A DNA stretch of 64,000 nucleotides from Virgisporangium aliadipatigenens (GTDB lineage Bacteria; Actinomycetota; Actinomycetes; Mycobacteriales; Micromonosporaceae), in contig NZ_BOPF01000007.1 of assembly GCF_016863615.1 (NCBI RefSeq), positions 310,001 through 374,000 of the forward strand, in the 5' to 3' direction. The translations under genes and the position numbers were made by a program. The notes beneath the pieces were generated by a model that did not search any database, was not told where the DNA came from, and saw nothing but the letters and a program-made list of their open reading frames with translations. This document shows positions 24,914 through 32,647 of the stretch, piece by piece (the first letter of the stretch is position 1; every line of letters starts with the position of its first letter).

Positions 24914-25558
24914 ATGGAGCCTGAGCCCCGTCCCAACACCCCGGTCGCGGCGCTGACAGAGCTGTTGGCGGGCAACGATCGCTTCGTCACCGGCCGGCGG
25001 GTCCACCCGCATCAGGACGCGCACTACCGGGCCTCGCTGGCGGCGGAGCAGCGGCCGTTCGCGGTGGTCTTCGGCTGTTCGGACTCGCGCCTCGCCGCCG
25101 AGATGATCTTCGATCGCGGGCTGGGGGACCTGTTCGTGGTCCGCACGGCGGGTCACATCCTCGGGGCCGAGGTGCGCGCCAGCATCGAGTACGGCGTCAG
25201 TGTGCTCGGCGCGGCGCTGGTGGTGGTGCTGGGGCACGACTCGTGCGGTGCGGTGAAGGCGGCGCACGACGTGCTGGCCGGTGACACGGCGCTGGCCGGC
25301 GAGCTGACCCCGATCGTCGAACGCGTCGTGCCCAACGTGCGGTTCGCGCACCGGCAGGGTGTCACGGATCCCGACCGGGTGGCCGAGATCCACGTCCGGC
25401 GCACGATCGAGACCCTGCTGACCGGCGATTCGGCGACGACCCGCGCCGTGGCGGAGGGCCGCTGCGCGGTGGTGGGCATGTCGTACCGGCTGGCGGAGGG
25501 GCGGGTGTCGGTGCTGGGCGCCGATCCCCTCGCCGAGGACCGGCTGGACGCCGCCTAG
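24914..25558 (+). CDS. beta-class carbonic anhydrase
   Basis: A 214-residue zinc enzyme interconverting CO2 and bicarbonate in the cytosol. Zinc ligands are C55 (VVFGCSDSR), H108 and C111 (LGHDSCGAVKAA). The Asp57-Arg59 dyad that gates the active site is present, and GDLFVVRTAGH follows. Length fits plant-type beta enzymes. ATG 24914 has GGAGGG seven bases ahead. A 73-base gap separates it from the dehydrogenase, so it may be independently transcribed. The second copy of the conserved intergenic element begins nine bases after its stop. Confidence 0.95.
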   Translation: MEPEPRPNTPVAALTELLAGNDRFVTGRRVHPHQDAHYRASLAAEQRPFAVVFGCSDSRLAAEMIFDRGLGDLFVVRTAGHILGAEVRASIEYGVSVLGAALVVVLGHDSCGAVKAAHDVLAGDTALAGELTPIVERVVPNVRFAHRQGVTDPDRVAEIHVRRTIETLLTGDSATTRAVAEGRCAVVGMSYRLAEGRVSVLGADPLAEDRLDAA

Positions 25559-25566
25559 CCTTATGT

Positions 25567-25612
25567 CCTAGCGTCCTAGGATGCCTTAGGCGGTGTGATC
25601 GCAAGCGATCAC
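25567..25612 (+). repeat. intergenic conserved element, copy 2, with hairpin
   Basis: Same orientation and same 20-bp core (25574-25593) as the copy at 8896. The three differences fall at the variable bases. The hairpin is displaced: GTGATCGC (25595-25602) pairs with GCGATCAC (25605-25612), so the stem sequence changes while a stem is kept. This copy sits between convergent genes, so it is not a promoter for a visible coding gene. Possible roles are a small RNA with its own -10 box TAGGAT, or a spread repeat. Confidence 0.55.
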
Positions 25613-25641
25613 CCCAGAAGAGCCCCTATTAAAGAAGATTT

Positions 25642-25658
25642 CGAGCCTTTCGGGCTCG
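25642..25658 (-). terminator. hairpin terminator for the PrmC-like gene
   Basis: CGAGCC and GGCTCG pair around a five-base loop. On the minus strand the stem is followed by AAATCTTCTTTAAT, relatively T-rich for this genome. It lies 33 bases beyond the stop of the leftward gene. Confidence 0.5.
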
Positions 25659-25690
25659 TGCGGGGTGGGAGTGCTCTCAAGTGGTGGCGG

Positions 25691-26494
25691 CTATGCGACT
25701 GCCACCACGGTGATCGCGTCCTCGTCGCGTTCCACCGTCGGCGTCAGGCCGGCCGCCGACAGAATCGCGGCGGCCGCCGGTGCCTGGTGCGCGCTCGCCT
25801 CCGTGAACAGGTGGCCGCCGGGCGTGAGCCAGGTGCGGGCCGACGCGGCAACCCTTCGCAGCACGTCCAGTCCGTCCGGGCCGCCGTCGAGGGCGACCGG
25901 CGGTTCGTGGTCGCGCGCCTCGCGGGGCATGAGGGCGAGGCCGGCCGTCGGCACGTAGGGGACGTTCGCCAGCAGCACGTCGACCCGTCCGTGCAGCGCC
26001 GGCGGGAGCGGTGTGTAGAGGTCGCCGTGGTGGGCGTGGCCGATGCCGGCGAGGTTGCGGGCGGCGCAGGTGGCGGCGTTCGGGTCGATGTCGACGGCGT
26101 GCAGCGTGTGGAGCGGTCCGGCGAGGTGGTGGAGGGCGAGGCCGAGTGCGCCGGTGCCGCAGGCGAGGTCGACGACGGTGGCGTGCGGTGGGGTGCGGGT
26201 GGCGGCGCGGTGGACGAGGTGTTCGGTGCGGTGTCGGGGGACGAAGACGCCGGGGTCGACGCCGATGCGGAGGCCGCAGAATTCGGCCCAGCCGAGGACG
26301 TGTTCGAGGGGTTCGCCGGTGGCGCGTCGTTCGACCAGGGTGTCGAGGTGGGTGGGGTCGTCGGTGGCGGCGGTGAGGAGGGCGGCCTCTTCTTCGGCGA
26401 AGACGCAGCCGGCGGCGCGGAGCCGGTCGACGACGAGTGGGGTGATCAGGTCGGGCACACCGTTGAGTGTGGACCGGGTGCCCGACCTGGTCAT
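25691..26494 (-). CDS. PrmC-like N5-glutamine methyltransferase
   Basis: A 267-residue SAM-dependent methyltransferase like HemK/PrmC, which methylates the GGQ glutamine of release factors. The N-terminal helical domain (LDTLVERRATGEPLEHVLGW) and the loop FVPRHRTEHLV match the family. The SAM motif is VVDLACGTGALGLALH, with acidic motif VDIDPNAATCAARN. The catalytic motif reads NVPYVPT rather than the usual NPPY, a variation known in actinobacterial paralogues. A second, canonical prmC would be expected near prfA. It follows the reductase gene by 12 bases in one operon. ATG 26494 lacks a good ribosome site; GTG 26458 is an alternative. Confidence 0.82.
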   Translation of the reverse strand: MTRSGTRSTLNGVPDLITPLVVDRLRAAGCVFAEEEAALLTAATDDPTHLDTLVERRATGEPLEHVLGWAEFCGLRIGVDPGVFVPRHRTEHLVHRAATRTPPHATVVDLACGTGALGLALHHLAGPLHTLHAVDIDPNAATCAARNLAGIGHAHHGDLYTPLPPALHGRVDVLLANVPYVPTAGLALMPREARDHEPPVALDGGPDGLDVLRRVAASARTWLTPGGHLFTEASAHQAPAAAAILSAAGLTPTVERDEDAITVVAVA

Positions 26495-26506
26495 GTTCCT
26501 GGGCGG

Positions 26507-27400
26507 TTACTTGTGGTCGGCGCCGCGCAGGAGGGCCAGTACCGCGCGGTTGAGCGGGACGGGCACGTGGTGGGTGTCGCCGAGGCGGACGACGGCGCCG
26601 GTGATGAGTTCGTGTTCGGTGGTGCGGCCGGCGAGGCGGTCGTAGAGCATCGAGGTGCCGTCGTCGGGGGCCATGCCGTCGTAGAGGTGGAACGTGTGCC
26701 GGATGTCGTTGTCGGTGAGGTGGGCTCCGGTGGCGACGCCGACGGCGCGGACCTCGTCGAGGAGTGCGCGGGCGAGGTGGCGGACGGAGGGGTTCTGCAG
26801 GACGCCCATGCGTTGGGTGGTGACGGCGGTGATGGGGTTGGCGGCGGCGTTGATGAGGAGTTTTCGCCAGGCGGCGGTGTGGAAGTCGGCGGTGGTTTCG
26901 ACGGTGATGTCGGAGCCGCCCAGGAGGCGGGCGAAGCGGGTGCCGGCGTGGGTGTCGGGGACGGTGATGGTGCCGCCGAAGCGGTGCAGGACGTGGCCGG
27001 GTGCGAGGACCTCTGCGGCGATCATGACGAGGGCGGGGACGAGTCCGGTGGCGGTGGGCATGAGGGGTTGGAGGCGTTCGTGGTGGTCGACGCCGTTCTG
27101 GAGGGCGACGACGGTGGTGTGGGGGTCGAGGAGGCGGTCGAACCAGGCCTTGGCGGCGCTGCGGGTGTCCTGGGCCTTGGTGGTGAGCAGGATCCAGTCG
27201 GCGGGTTGCGCGTCGGCGGGGTCGACGATGACGGGGATGTCGAGGTGGCGGTGGGTGTCGTCGCGTTCGATGACGAGGCGGGGTGGGCGTCGTCGGGCGT
27301 ACAGGACGACGTGGTGGCCGGCGTCGTGGGCGGCTGCGGCGGCCATGGTGCCGACGGCGCCGGCGCCGATGACGGCTACGCGGGTTCGTCTGGTGGACAT
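26507..27400 (-). CDS. ketopantoate reductase family protein
   Basis: A 297-residue NADPH-dependent reductase. The Rossmann motif is RVAVIGAGAVGTMAAAAA. LLTTKAQDT and ALQNGVDHHERL supply the Lys and Asn of the substrate site, and the C-terminal domain carries WRKLLINAAANPITAV with the catalytic Lys. It diverges from a TetR gene across a 26-bp palindrome and is followed by the PrmC-like gene. The pairing with a methyltransferase does not suggest pantothenate synthesis, so the real substrate is unknown. Confidence 0.87.
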   Translation of the reverse strand: MSTRRTRVAVIGAGAVGTMAAAAAHDAGHHVVLYARRRPPRLVIERDDTHRHLDIPVIVDPADAQPADWILLTTKAQDTRSAAKAWFDRLLDPHTTVVALQNGVDHHERLQPLMPTATGLVPALVMIAAEVLAPGHVLHRFGGTITVPDTHAGTRFARLLGGSDITVETTADFHTAAWRKLLINAAANPITAVTTQRMGVLQNPSVRHLARALLDEVRAVGVATGAHLTDNDIRHTFHLYDGMAPDDGTSMLYDRLAGRTTEHELITGAVVRLGDTHHVPVPLNRAVLALLRGADHK

Positions 27401-27416
27401 GCCTCGTGCCTCTCGT

Positions 27417-27442
27417 CTAACTGAGAATAGTTTCGCAGTTAG
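27417..27442. promoter_or_regulatory. TetR operator between reductase and TetR gene
   Basis: Arms CTAACTG and CAGTTAG, then inner arms GAA and TTC, frame a TAGT centre. 20 of the 26 bases pair (10 symmetric pairs). On the minus strand the centre supplies TATTCT as a -10 box for the reductase, so repressor binding would block it. Confidence 0.7.
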
Positions 27443-27515
27443 GGAGGATGCCGGCCATGTTTTACGGGCGCGTTTCGTGGGGCCGGTCGCGTTATCAAGG
27501 TCATAGAATCGCCGG

Positions 27516-28115
27516 GTGCCGGAGCGTGCCCGTCGTAGTGACGCCCGGCGTTCCCGGGCGGCCCTGTTGGGCGCCGTCGGCGAGTTGCTCGCCGAGCGGG
27601 GTCCGGAGTTCGCGCTGACGGAGGTGGCGGCGCGGGCGGGGGTGTCGACGGCGACGGCGTACCGGCATTTCTCGGATACGCCGGCGGCGGTGGACGCGTT
27701 CGTCGAGGACATGATCGTGAGCCTGTTGGCGGCGTTCGACGCGTTGCCGAGTGTCGACCCGCTGGCCGATGTCCGGGCGTTGTGCCGGGAGTGGGTGGTG
27801 CGGGCGGCGCGGTGGGGGGCGGCGTCGGTGTACACGCGTTCGCCGCGGGGGGTGCTGGCGCGGCGGGACGCCGGGGATCCGCTGCTCGTGGGGCTGTACG
27901 ACCGGTTGGCGGCGCGGGTCGAGGCGGGGATCGCGGCCGGGGTGCTGCCGGAGCAGGACGTGCGGTTCGCGGTGTTGATGTGGGCGACGCTGTTGGACGA
28001 GCGGGTGGTCCTCGACCTGGTGGGTTCGTCGGGGTGGGCGACGGAGGACGTGGTGGACCGGTTGACGGCGGCGTTGCTGCGTGTGCTGGGCTGGCCCGGT
28101 GATCACGCGTACTGA
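27516..28115 (+). CDS. TetR family transcriptional regulator
   Basis: A 199-residue repressor with the DNA-binding domain at residues 8-55 (ALLGAVGELLAERGPEFALT, then EVAARAGVSTATAYRHFSD). The C-terminal half resembles the TetR group with a W-rich ligand pocket (WVVRAARWGAASVY). GTG 27516 lies six bases after TAGAAT, a good -10 box, so the message is probably leaderless. The 26-bp palindrome toward the divergent reductase is the likely target. Its 3' end overlaps the dehydratase gene by 17 bases. Confidence 0.9.
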   Translation: MPERARRSDARRSRAALLGAVGELLAERGPEFALTEVAARAGVSTATAYRHFSDTPAAVDAFVEDMIVSLLAAFDALPSVDPLADVRALCREWVVRAARWGAASVYTRSPRGVLARRDAGDPLLVGLYDRLAARVEAGIAAGVLPEQDVRFAVLMWATLLDERVVLDLVGSSGWATEDVVDRLTAALLRVLGWPGDHAY

Positions 28116-29004
28116 GGTGGATGTGGCGGCGCGGCGGATCGCGGGTCGGGTGCGGCGTACCCCGGTCAGCGAGGCGGTGCCGGGCGCGGTGTGGTTCAAG
28201 CACGAGTATCTGCAGGTTTCGGGGTCGTTCAAGGCGCGTGGGGCGTTCAACCGGATCCTGTCGGCGGAGGTGCCGGCGGCGGGGGTGATCGCGGCGTCGG
28301 GCGGTAACGCGGGGATGGCGGTCGCGTATGCGGCGCGGGCTTTGGGGGTGCCGGCGGAGGTGTTCGTGCCGGTGTCGGCGCCGCCGGTGAAGGTGGCGAA
28401 GCTGCGGCGGCTCGGGGCGTCGGTGGTCCAGGTGGGTGCCGAGTACGCGGAGGCGTTCCACGCGGCGCTCAAGCGCGCCGCGGATTCGGGTGCGTCGTTC
28501 GTCCATGCCTACGATCAGGTCGAGGTCTGCGCCGGTCAGGGCACTCTTGCGGTCGAACTGGCGGAGCAGGTGCCGGTCGACACGGTGCTGCTGGCGGTCG
28601 GTGGTGGTGGCCTGATGGCCGGCGTCGCGGCGGCGTTGGAGGGGCGGGCGCGGGTGGTGGCGGTGGAGCCGGTGTCGGCGCCGACGCTGCATCGGGCGTT
28701 GGCCGCCGGGGAGCCGGTCGACGTGGCGGTGTCGGGCGTTGCGGCGGACTCGTTGGGGGCGCATCGGGTCGGTGCGATCGGCTTCGATGTGGCGGTGCGC
28801 ACGGGTGTGCGCAGTGTGCTGGTGTCGGATGCCGATGTGGTGGCGGCGCGGCTGCGGCTGTGGGACGAGTTCCGGGTGGTGGTGGAGCACGGGACGGCGT
28901 CGGCGTTGGCGGCTCTGGACGCCGGTGTCTATCGGCCGGAGCCGGGGGAACGGGTGGCTGTGCTGTTGTGCGGGGCGAACACGGATCCGTCGGATCTGGG
29001 CTAG
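28099..29004 (+). CDS. PLP-dependent threonine/serine dehydratase-like protein
   Basis: A 301-residue fold-type II PLP enzyme. The Schiff-base lysine is K45 in SGSFKARGAFN, the substrate loop is ASGGNAGMA, and the phosphate-binding loop is VGGGGLMAG. A C-terminal segment VLLCGANTDP closes the cofactor site. It lacks an ACT regulatory domain, so it resembles catabolic dehydratases or serine racemase-like enzymes. GTG 28099 overlaps the TetR gene end. Its last four bases overlap the convergent kinase-like gene. The substrate (Thr, Ser or a derivative) is inferred from family only. Confidence 0.87.
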   Translation: MITRTEVDVAARRIAGRVRRTPVSEAVPGAVWFKHEYLQVSGSFKARGAFNRILSAEVPAAGVIAASGGNAGMAVAYAARALGVPAEVFVPVSAPPVKVAKLRRLGASVVQVGAEYAEAFHAALKRAADSGASFVHAYDQVEVCAGQGTLAVELAEQVPVDTVLLAVGGGGLMAGVAAALEGRARVVAVEPVSAPTLHRALAAGEPVDVAVSGVAADSLGAHRVGAIGFDVAVRTGVRSVLVSDADVVAARLRLWDEFRVVVEHGTASALAALDAGVYRPEPGERVAVLLCGANTDPSDLG

Positions 29005-29972
29005 CCGGCCGGCTTTCCGAGGGCGGCGGCGAGTTCCCGTTGCGGGTAGGGCGCGGTGTGGTCGCCGGCGAAGAGGCGGCGGTAGAAGGCGTTCATGACG
29101 GCGGCGGCCGGGGCGTGGCGGCGGATGACGGGCGAGTCGCAGGGGGCGCCGGCGGCGTAGGCGTCGATGCGGGCGTGGCGGGTGGCGGCGTCGGTGTGGC
29201 CGTCCACTGTGGACACGAGCCAGTTGACGAGGACCATGGCGGCGTAGCCGAGGTCGTGGTCGCGGTGTGCGTCGACGAACGCGGCCTCGTCGGCGTCGAG
29301 GTCGAAGCGGGGTGAGGTGGCGAGGCCGAGGTCGGCGATGTAGAGGCGTTCGCCGTCGGTGAGGATGTTGCCGGGGTGGGCGTCGAAGTGCAGCAGCCCG
29401 GTGGCGTTCAGCGCGGGGATGTCGGTGTGGAGGCGTTCCTCCAGCCAGTCGGCGGCGTCGGGGCCGTGTGCGTCGAGGAACGCCCGCAGGGTCTGCGGGA
29501 TGTGTTCGAGGAAGAGCACGATGCCGGCGGTGGCGTTGGTGATGGCGTCGAGGCGGGGGCGCAGCGCGGGGTGCATCGGGTCGGTGGGCGCGGGTTGTGT
29601 GCCGGGCAGGACCCGCCAGTGGTAGAGCAGGGGGAAGGCGCCGCTCGCCCCGGTGAGGACCGCGTCGGTGGTGATGACGTTGGCGGCGAGTTCGCGCCAG
29701 GCGCCGAAGCCGGGTGAGTTGATGCCGTACTGCCAGTGGGTGGCGAGCCCGAACAGGTTGGCGGTGGAGTGCGGGTGGGCGCGTTCGACGTCGGTGAGCG
29801 GGATGCGTTTGGCGAACACGCGTACTGCGTCGACGTCGAGTACGCGGGCGGTGCCGCCGATGCCGGAGCGGGTGATCGGTGTGGCGTCGAGAAGTTCGAC
29901 CAACTGCTTGTCGCTGCGTACGGCGAGCGTGTCGGCGACGGTCCGGTAGCGCGCGAGCCGTGCCGTCGTCAT
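29001..29972 (-). CDS. protein kinase-like / aminoglycoside phosphotransferase-like protein
   Basis: A 323-residue protein of the protein-kinase-like fold. A nucleotide-binding Lys is likely in VRVFAKRIPLTDVE. The catalytic loop reads HFDAHPGNIL, giving the Asp and Asn for phosphotransfer and Mg2+, and the second metal motif is ADLGLA in place of DFG. An N-terminal GIGGTARVLDV could be a Gly-rich loop. The rest is unlike Ser/Thr kinases (no APE motif), so a small-molecule or atypical substrate is more likely. The ATG overlaps the stop of the SelW-like gene (ATGA), implying coupled expression. Confidence 0.7.
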   Translation of the reverse strand: MTTARLARYRTVADTLAVRSDKQLVELLDATPITRSGIGGTARVLDVDAVRVFAKRIPLTDVERAHPHSTANLFGLATHWQYGINSPGFGAWRELAANVITTDAVLTGASGAFPLLYHWRVLPGTQPAPTDPMHPALRPRLDAITNATAGIVLFLEHIPQTLRAFLDAHGPDAADWLEERLHTDIPALNATGLLHFDAHPGNILTDGERLYIADLGLATSPRFDLDADEAAFVDAHRDHDLGYAAMVLVNWLVSTVDGHTDAATRHARIDAYAAGAPCDSPVIRRHAPAAAVMNAFYRRLFAGDHTAPYPQRELAAALGKPAG

Positions 29973-30253
29973 GTCCTGGCGCGGTCGGCGTGGCCGAGGG
30001 GACGGCCGGGTAGGCCGGTGTCGCGGACCCGGCGCTTCAGCTCGACGATGTCGGGGAATCCGCCGTCGGCCTTGCGGTCCCAGACGGTGGTGCCGTCGAC
30101 GGCGACGACGAAGACGCCTCCGGTGCCCGGTCGCAGGGTGATTCCGCCGAGCTCGGTGCCGAACGTCTGCAGCAGTTCCTGCGCGACCCAGCCGGCGCGC
30201 AGGAGCCAGTTGCATTGCGTGCAGTACTCGACGGTGACGTGCGGTGCGGTCAT
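29969..30253 (-). CDS. SelT/SelW/SelH-family redox protein
   Basis: A 94-residue thioredoxin-like protein of the Rdx family. The redox site is C11-T-Q-C14 (VEYCTQCNWLLRAGW), in the cysteine form without selenocysteine. GGVFVVAVDGTTVWDRKADG and GFPDIVELKRRVRD complete the family pattern. Family members are presumed to be redox adaptors, but the partner is unknown. It lies nine bases after the histidine kinase stop and overlaps the kinase-like gene, so all may share one transcript with the two-component system. Confidence 0.88.
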   Translation of the reverse strand: MTAPHVTVEYCTQCNWLLRAGWVAQELLQTFGTELGGITLRPGTGGVFVVAVDGTTVWDRKADGGFPDIVELKRRVRDTGLPGRPLGHADRART

Positions 30254-30262
30254 GCCGGAACC

Positions 30263-31399
30263 CTATCCGGCGGCGGGCAGGCGTACTTCGACGGTGAGTC
30301 CGCCGGAGGGCCGTGGTGTCGCGGTCCAGGTGCCGGTGTGCGCGTCGACGACGGCGTCGACGATGGCGAGTCCGAGGCCGTGGCCGCCGGTGCGGCCGCC
30401 GCCGCGTTGGAACGCCCGTCGCAGCCGGCCGATGTCGTCGTTGTCGAGGTGGGGGCCGGTGTTCTCCACGGTGAGCACGGCGGTGCCGGCGCGGGCGTCG
30501 GTGCGGATCCAGACGGTGCCGCCGTCGGTGTTGTGTCGCACGGCGTTGTCGACGAGGTTGCGCAGCAGCAGTTCCAGCTGGGCGGGGTCGCCGTCGACGG
30601 GTGCCGGGTGCAGTGCCGTGTGGACCGTCGGCCCGGCCGGTGGTGCCGCGCGGGCGGCTTCGGTGGCGGCGTGTGCGAGGTCGACGGTTTCGTGGCGGGT
30701 GTGCTGTCCGGCGCGGGCGAGGGCGAGGAGGCTGGCCAGGAGGCGTTCGCTGCGGTGGGCGGCGGTGATGACGGTGGCGAACGCGCGCCGGTAGTCGGCC
30801 TCGGTGCGGTGCGGGCGGGACAGGGCCTTCTCGGCGGCCGTTTGGATGATCGTGAGCGGGGTGCGCAGTTCGTGGGAGGCGTTCGCGGCGAAGAGGCGCT
30901 GTGCCTGGAACGCGCGGCCGAGCCGGTCGAGCATCGTGTTGAACGCCTCGACGAGGGTGTGCAGTTCGTCGGCGGGTCCGTCGTGGGTGATGCGTTCGGA
31001 GAGGGTGTCGTGGGATAGGCGTTCGGCGACGGCGGTGACGGTGCGCAGCGGACGCAGTGCGCGGCTGGCGACGAGCCAGCACACGACGAGGGAGACGGCG
31101 GCGAGGGCGGCGAACAGCAGCGCCGACTGGTACAGGATGGCGCGCAGCGTCTCCTCGCGGGCGCTGTTGATGAGGGCGGCGGCGGTGTCCAGGTCCTGCG
31201 CGGGCTGGGCGGGTCCGGCGATGACGGTCTGCGACGGGTCGGCAGCCACGGCCGGTACGAGTTTCAGGAGGAGGGTCGAGTTCGCGGAGAACAGCTGGCG
31301 GCGGGCCAGCAGGTACACCGTGACGAGCAGGACCCCGCCGGTGGTGACGAGGACGGCGGCGTACCAGAGGGTCAGGCGGGTGCGGATGGTCAGTCTCAT
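30263..31399 (-). CDS. sensor histidine kinase
   Basis: A 378-residue membrane sensor. Spans lie at about 10-32 and 92-112, framing a small 60-residue outer domain. A HAMP linker runs to about 165, the phosphoacceptor is H176 in ASHELRTPL, and ATP-binding boxes are LLLRNLVDNAVRHN and GHGLGLAIVDAVVDAH. The short sensor suggests detection of a membrane-active peptide or damage. Its ATG overlaps the stop of the response regulator (ATGA). The pair diverges from a lipoprotein / ABC exporter operon, the likely target. Confidence 0.94.
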   Translation of the reverse strand: MRLTIRTRLTLWYAAVLVTTGGVLLVTVYLLARRQLFSANSTLLLKLVPAVAADPSQTVIAGPAQPAQDLDTAAALINSAREETLRAILYQSALLFAALAAVSLVVCWLVASRALRPLRTVTAVAERLSHDTLSERITHDGPADELHTLVEAFNTMLDRLGRAFQAQRLFAANASHELRTPLTIIQTAAEKALSRPHRTEADYRRAFATVITAAHRSERLLASLLALARAGQHTRHETVDLAHAATEAARAAPPAGPTVHTALHPAPVDGDPAQLELLLRNLVDNAVRHNTDGGTVWIRTDARAGTAVLTVENTGPHLDNDDIGRLRRAFQRGGGRTGGHGLGLAIVDAVVDAHTGTWTATPRPSGGLTVEVRLPAAG

Positions 31400-32052
31400 C
31401 GCAGCCGGTACCCCCGTCCGATGACGGTCTCGATCGGATCGGGCGGGCCGAGTTTCTGGCGCAGTGTCTTCACGGTGGTGCGGACCGCGGTGGTGAACGG
31501 GTCGGCGTGTTCGTCCCATACCCGGTCGAGGAGCCGTTCGGCGCTGACCAGTTCGCCGTCGGCGCGCAGCAGTTCCTCCAGCAGCCCGAACTCCTTGCGG
31601 GCCAGTTGGACGTGGCGGTCGCCGCGGCGGACCCGGTGCCGGCCGACGTCCATGCTGAGGTCGCCGCGGCGCAGGATGTTCGGCAGCCGGGTGGGTGCGC
31701 GTCGGCCGAGTGCGGCCACCCGGGCGAGGAGTTCGGTGAACGCGAACGGCTTCGGCAGGTAGTCGTCGGCGCCGAGCATGAGGCCCTCGACCCGTTCGTC
31801 GACCGAGGCGGCGGCGGTGAGCATCAGTACCCGGGCCGGTGAACCGGAGCCGACGAGGGCGGTGCACACGTCGTCGCCGTGGACCACGGGCAGGTCGCGG
31901 TCGAGGACGACGACGTCGGGGCGGATCTGCGCGGCGCGTTCGAGCGCGGTGGCGCCGTCGTGGGTCACGTCGACGACGAGGCCCTGTTCGCGTAGCCCGT
32001 CGGCGAGCAGTTCCGCCAAGGTCTCGTCGTCCTCCACCACCAGCACCCGCAT
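31396..32052 (-). CDS. OmpR-family response regulator
   Basis: A 218-residue regulator with receiver domain at 1-115 (acidic pair D8, D9; phosphoacceptor D51 in VVVLDRDLP; Lys in LPKPFAFTEL). The C-terminal winged helix includes ARKEFGLLEELLRADGELVS and TAVRTTVKTLRQKLG. It is the partner of the kinase encoded immediately downstream. Divergent transcription from the lipoprotein gene, only 88 bases away, suggests it activates that exporter operon. Confidence 0.95.
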   Translation of the reverse strand: MRVLVVEDDETLAELLADGLREQGLVVDVTHDGATALERAAQIRPDVVVLDRDLPVVHGDDVCTALVGSGSPARVLMLTAAASVDERVEGLMLGADDYLPKPFAFTELLARVAALGRRAPTRLPNILRRGDLSMDVGRHRVRRGDRHVQLARKEFGLLEELLRADGELVSAERLLDRVWDEHADPFTTAVRTTVKTLRQKLGPPDPIETVIGRGYRLR

Positions 32053-32140
32053 GATCCCAGTGTGCGGGAGGCCGGTGTGGTGTCCGTGTGTGGTCGGCGC
32101 ACACGGCGACGCCACCGTCGAGCGCGCACGATCACCGGCC

Positions 32141-32647
32141 ATGAGACGACGACACTTCGCGGCCGCGCTGCTCGTGGCCCTGTTCGCGGTGCAGGCCTGC
32201 GGCGGGGGCGACGACGCGGAGCAGCCGGCCAGCGATTTTGAGCGGCAGCTGGCGTTCAGCAAGTGCATGCGGGACAACGGCGTCGACATGCCGGACCCGA
32301 AGGAGGGCCCCGACGGGTCGATCATCCTCGGGGCGGCCGGCGCCGAGCAGAGCGGCGAGAAATGGGAGGCGGCGTGGGAGAAGTGCCGCACCAAGCTGCC
32401 CAACGGCGGCACCCACAGCCTGAGCCCGCAGGAACGGGAGAAGCAGTTGACGTTCGCCAAGTGCATGCGCGAGAACGGGATCCCCGACTATCCGGACCCG
32501 GGCGCGGACGGGCTGCCGGCCGGGAAGCTGCCGATCCCGGAGCCATCGGATCCCGGGTACGACGCGGCGATGGCGAAGTTCCAGCAGGCGGGCGAGAAGT
32601 GCGGGCTGCCCGCGGGCATGATGCCGGCGCAGCCGGCGGGGAAGTGA
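32141..32647 (+). CDS. secreted lipoprotein with duplicated KCM motif
   Basis: A 168-residue predicted lipoprotein: a basic start MRRRHF, hydrophobic stretch, and VQAC lipobox with Cys20. The mature part holds two copies of a motif, FSKCMRDNGVDMPDP (about 40-54) and FAKCMRENGIPDYPDP (about 108-123), each followed by a further Cys (WEKC, GEKC). Four cysteines could form two disulfides. Function is unknown. Its place as first gene of an adaptor / ABC exporter operon under a two-component system suggests a sensor or substrate-capture role. The stop overlaps the next start. Confidence 0.8.
   Translation: MRRRHFAAALLVALFAVQACGGGDDAEQPASDFERQLAFSKCMRDNGVDMPDPKEGPDGSIILGAAGAEQSGEKWEAAWEKCRTKLPNGGTHSLSPQEREKQLTFAKCMRENGIPDYPDPGADGLPAGKLPIPEPSDPGYDAAMAKFQQAGEKCGLPAGMMPAQPAGK

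Noticed and set aside
8896-25600. The two conserved elements as attL and attR of a 16.7-kb integrated island
   Set aside because: Not adopted as the main reading. The recombinase lies outside the segment, no excisionase or element genes are inside, and GC content shows no break. It remains an alternative that strain comparison could test.
25595-27424. A rightward frame of about 600 codons opposite the PrmC-like and reductase genes
   Set aside because: The product is almost entirely Gly, Val, Glu and Ala without motifs, while the minus strand encodes two complete enzymes.
29001-29972. Kinase-like gene as a eukaryotic-type Ser/Thr kinase
   Set aside because: It lacks the APE motif, the usual Gly-rich loop and any transmembrane or PASTA part, and the order of motifs fits small-molecule kinases better.
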